64,000 nucleotides of DNA from Desulfocicer sp963675955. Its GTDB lineage: Bacteria; Desulfobacterota; Desulfobacteria; Desulfobacterales; Desulfobacteraceae. The notes under the pieces are model-generated. The model saw nothing but the letters and a program-made list of their open reading frames with translations. It had not been told where the DNA came from and did not search any database. The position numbers and the translations under genes are program-made. Numbering within the stretch: position 1 is the stretch's first letter; each line of letters begins with the position of its first letter. Location of the stretch: the NCBI GenBank assembly GCA_963675955.2, contig CAXXVR010000009.1, positions 1,550,001 through 1,614,000 on the forward strand. Reading direction: 5' to 3'. Positions 61,657 through 64,000 of the stretch are shown here, in pieces.

Positions 61657-64000
61657 ATGGAAAAAGGCGAAGCACACGAAGAGGCTGAAAAGGAATTCTA
61701 TGATCATTTCAGTCGACCATTTATCTTAACTAAAATGATTTTTCATTATTCGTTGTATGTAATCCTTGTGGGAGTTTTAATAACTGTTTTGTGTGGAGTC
61801 ATCATTGTTGCTGCTGGTGCTATTAAAATGGATGATATAGGAGACCGTGATCTATTAGTCTCAAGTGATTACAGAGTAAAAAGGCAGGATGCAGTTGATA
61901 TTGCAGAAGAAACAGTTGATGAATGGCGAACTGTTAAACTGATCGAAGATAATCCTGAACTCGAAGGAATGCCTGTAAGGACATAAGCAATTGGCGATCA
62001 AACAACAATTATTATGTATGAGAATTCAAATGGAAATGTGTTTACACCAGAAAATCTTAATCACATGTTCAAGATTGAAAAGAATTTGATCACAAGAGAT
62101 AATGAAAAGATTAAAAAATTTTGTAAAGCAACAAGTGACACTGATTCAACTTGTAGTCCTTCATCAAGAAGCCTTGTTACGGGGTTGTTTTAAGAAGACA
62201 TGACGGAAACTTAAATAAATGCTGTTTTAAAAGCCATTGCCACAAATGAAACTTTATTTGATAAATATAAGGCTCTTTTCGGCGAAGATTTTACTGCAGA
62301 GAATCCTAAATCTAAACTAGCAAGATCAATATTTCGTTTTGCAATGCCACTCAATATAGATGGCAGAAGATATAGAGACATGTATGATGATTTCAATGAA
62401 TAGGATGAAAAGTTTTCTGAATTCATGTATGAATTTTATCAATGTATTATTTTGAAATTATTTAAATTTGTATTAGATGTTGAAGATGAGGCTACAGATT
62501 CAATGGATATTTATGTGTTTGCATCAAATTTAGAATTATATGTGGTAATGCAAATAGCTTTAAAAGATCGTATTTTATTTTAAATATTTTTATATTTCAT
62601 AGTTAATTGGATTTTTGCTTCATTTGGTTTTATCCTGGTTTACATGATTATTCATACACAATCGTTTGTCTTTCCTTCAGTATTATAATAATATTTTATA
62701 AAATTATTTTAAAAGATTGGAATGCTTTAAATTATTATGTCTTTGCCAATTGCCTTTTTTATCAATCGTTACATATTTCAAGTCTCATACTTTTCAATGT
62801 TTAATCTAATTGTATTGTTTCTTATTTTAGGAATCTCCGCTGGTAACAATTATTTTTTTAATTAATTTTCATTTTAGATAATATTTTTATTTATGTGGAT
62901 ACATGAAAGTAATCAGCATAGATTTTCTATATTAAAGACAGTCTTGAAAAAAGATTTAATTTTACATACAAAAAATGCCTCAGATAAATATCTACCACTA
63001 CATCTACAACGATTTTTAATTTCATTATGACAGGAATCACACCAGTATTTATTTTATTATTATAATAATTTGTTTTAAGATCTTGCCAATTGCAAGTTTT
63101 GGATTTTTTGCTGTATCGCTCGTTCTTTGCAATTACATTCTTGTCCTCAGTTTCTACCCAGCTATGTTTGTTATCTTTGCTAAATTTATGGATAAACGAG
63201 CCAAGAATAAAAAATAATTATCAAAATAAGGAGTAGAAGAAAAATAAAATTCTGAAAAATATGCCGAATAAAATAATAATAATAATATATAAACTGAGAC
63301 TGTTGCATTAAATAAAAACGGAGCAGGAACTGAAAATAATAATATCATAAATAAGGAATAATGTGTGCAATTGCACATTCAACCATAATAGAGAGAATTA
63401 GAAGCAGGGATACAAATGGCTGTTGAATAAGCCAAAGAATAATAAGCATCGCCAGCTCAAGGTGATGCTGAGTATATATAGAGTACACATTCTGCGAATA
63501 AAGATAAAAATAAAGATAATGAAAATTAAGAAATCAAATACAATTTGATAGAAAATTTTTTCTATAATAAATTTAGTCCCTTCCTTTACAAATTTCGATT
63601 TCCAGTGATAATCCTTTTTGCTGCATGGTTTGGCGTTACACTCTACTTTACTACTTAATTGCAAGCTCCAAAGGAAGCGACACAAGCAGCACCTGATAGC
63701 AGTATTGTAAAGAAAGCAAAGGATCGAATTCTTGATTTCAATTCTGGGTAATCAGATAATGTGATAAAAATATAATTTGTATGGGGAGTTGCAGGCATTG
63801 ATCAAGATGCAAAATCGGACCATTGGGATTCGAGTGATCGTGGGAATGTCATTTGGGATGATACTTTTGATCTCTCAGAACCTGACGCATAAAAGAGAAT
63901 TTATGATATTTGTCAGGATTTGAGAAATACTCATGCTGGTGGAGATTTAGTGCAAGAAGATGGAGTGAGCTGTTTTTTGGAAGATTTTAAAGCTTATGTT
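61657..64000 (+). CDS. Dispatched/Patched-like RND transporter, 3' end outside window
   Basis: The start is MEKGEAHEEAEKEFYDHFSR, then a first membrane segment (YVILVGVLITVLCGVIIVAA) and a large extracellular loop. The sterol-sensing-type block reads FIVNWIFASFGFILVYMIIH, MSLPIAFFINRYIFQVSYFS, LIVLFLILGISADNIFIYVD, TWKQSAQ, STTTSTTIFNFIMTGITP and ILPIASFGFFAVSLVLCNYI. It uses introns 62680-62715, 62843-62876 and 63045-63079. GISADNIF corresponds to the GxxxDD motif of RND proteins, with one acidic residue replaced by Asn. The Trp of DTWKQS is TGA at 62904. A cytoplasmic Q/N-rich loop and a second half (FPVIILFAAWFGVTLYF) follow. The frame is open at the window end. Family members move lipidic cargo using ion gradients. 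Confidence 0.8.

Noticed and set aside
1..64000. rRNA, tRNA, riboswitch and transposase searches by eye
   Set aside because: No convincing candidate seen; tRNA detection by eye in this AT-rich sequence is unreliable, so a covariance-model scan would be needed to exclude them.

Overview
The window reads as nuclear DNA of a ciliate, most probably a karyorelictid such as Loxodes. It is very AT-rich, and every conserved protein reads through only if TAA and TAG are glutamine. TGA serves both as the only visible stop and, inside genes, as tryptophan. TGA falls on family-conserved tryptophans of an ARF GTPase, a Myb repeat, a WD40 repeat, an RND transporter and a dynein linker. This dual use matches NCBI genetic code 27. 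Introns are tiny (mostly 25-50 nt, GT...AG) and genes are closely packed on both strands. Conventional six-frame ORFs therefore miss almost every gene here, and the coordinates below come from reading with this code and splicing by eye.

Layout. 1-504: the end of an unrecognised minus-strand gene. 1059-1466: a scrambled kinase relic. 2243-17240: one giant RNF213/mysterin-like AAA+ protein (about 4,955 residues) with an RZ finger but no RING that I could find. 17303-17878: ARF GTPase. 18.1-22.8 kb: a cluster of related protein kinases (a relic, a kinase-TLDc fusion with 137-bp tandem repeats, and a second kinase). 23031-35347: a dynein heavy chain on the minus strand. It begins inside the linker, so it lacks the usual tail, and its stalk plus microtubule-binding domain is present as four tandem in-frame copies of exactly 783 bp (261 residues). 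This is the standout object of the window. 35.6 kb: an Spb1 fragment. 36.0-38.9 kb: a surface-type protein. 39.2-41.8 kb: a twin-CX9C protein and a pseudokinase-TPR protein. 42.4-45.6 kb: an unknown ORF and a three-repeat Myb factor. 46.1-52.0 kb: a Q-rich protein and two paralogous type I membrane proteins that flank a coiled-coil gene and Elp4. 52.3-61.3 kb: a run of plus-strand genes (secreted protein, PDI with C-terminal FDEL, THOC3, eIF3d, coiled-coil protein, ribosomal protein eS1, secreted EF-hand-like protein). 61657 to the end: a Dispatched/Patched-like RND transporter, cut by the window edge.

The genes do not form one pathway. Housekeeping genes (THOC3, eIF3d, eS1, Elp4, ARF, PDI) are interleaved with lineage-type expansions (kinases, surface proteins). 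I saw no rRNA, tRNA, CRISPR array or bacterial-type operon. All coordinates of spliced genes span first to last coding base including introns. Some 5' ends and a few internal frames remain uncertain and are marked.
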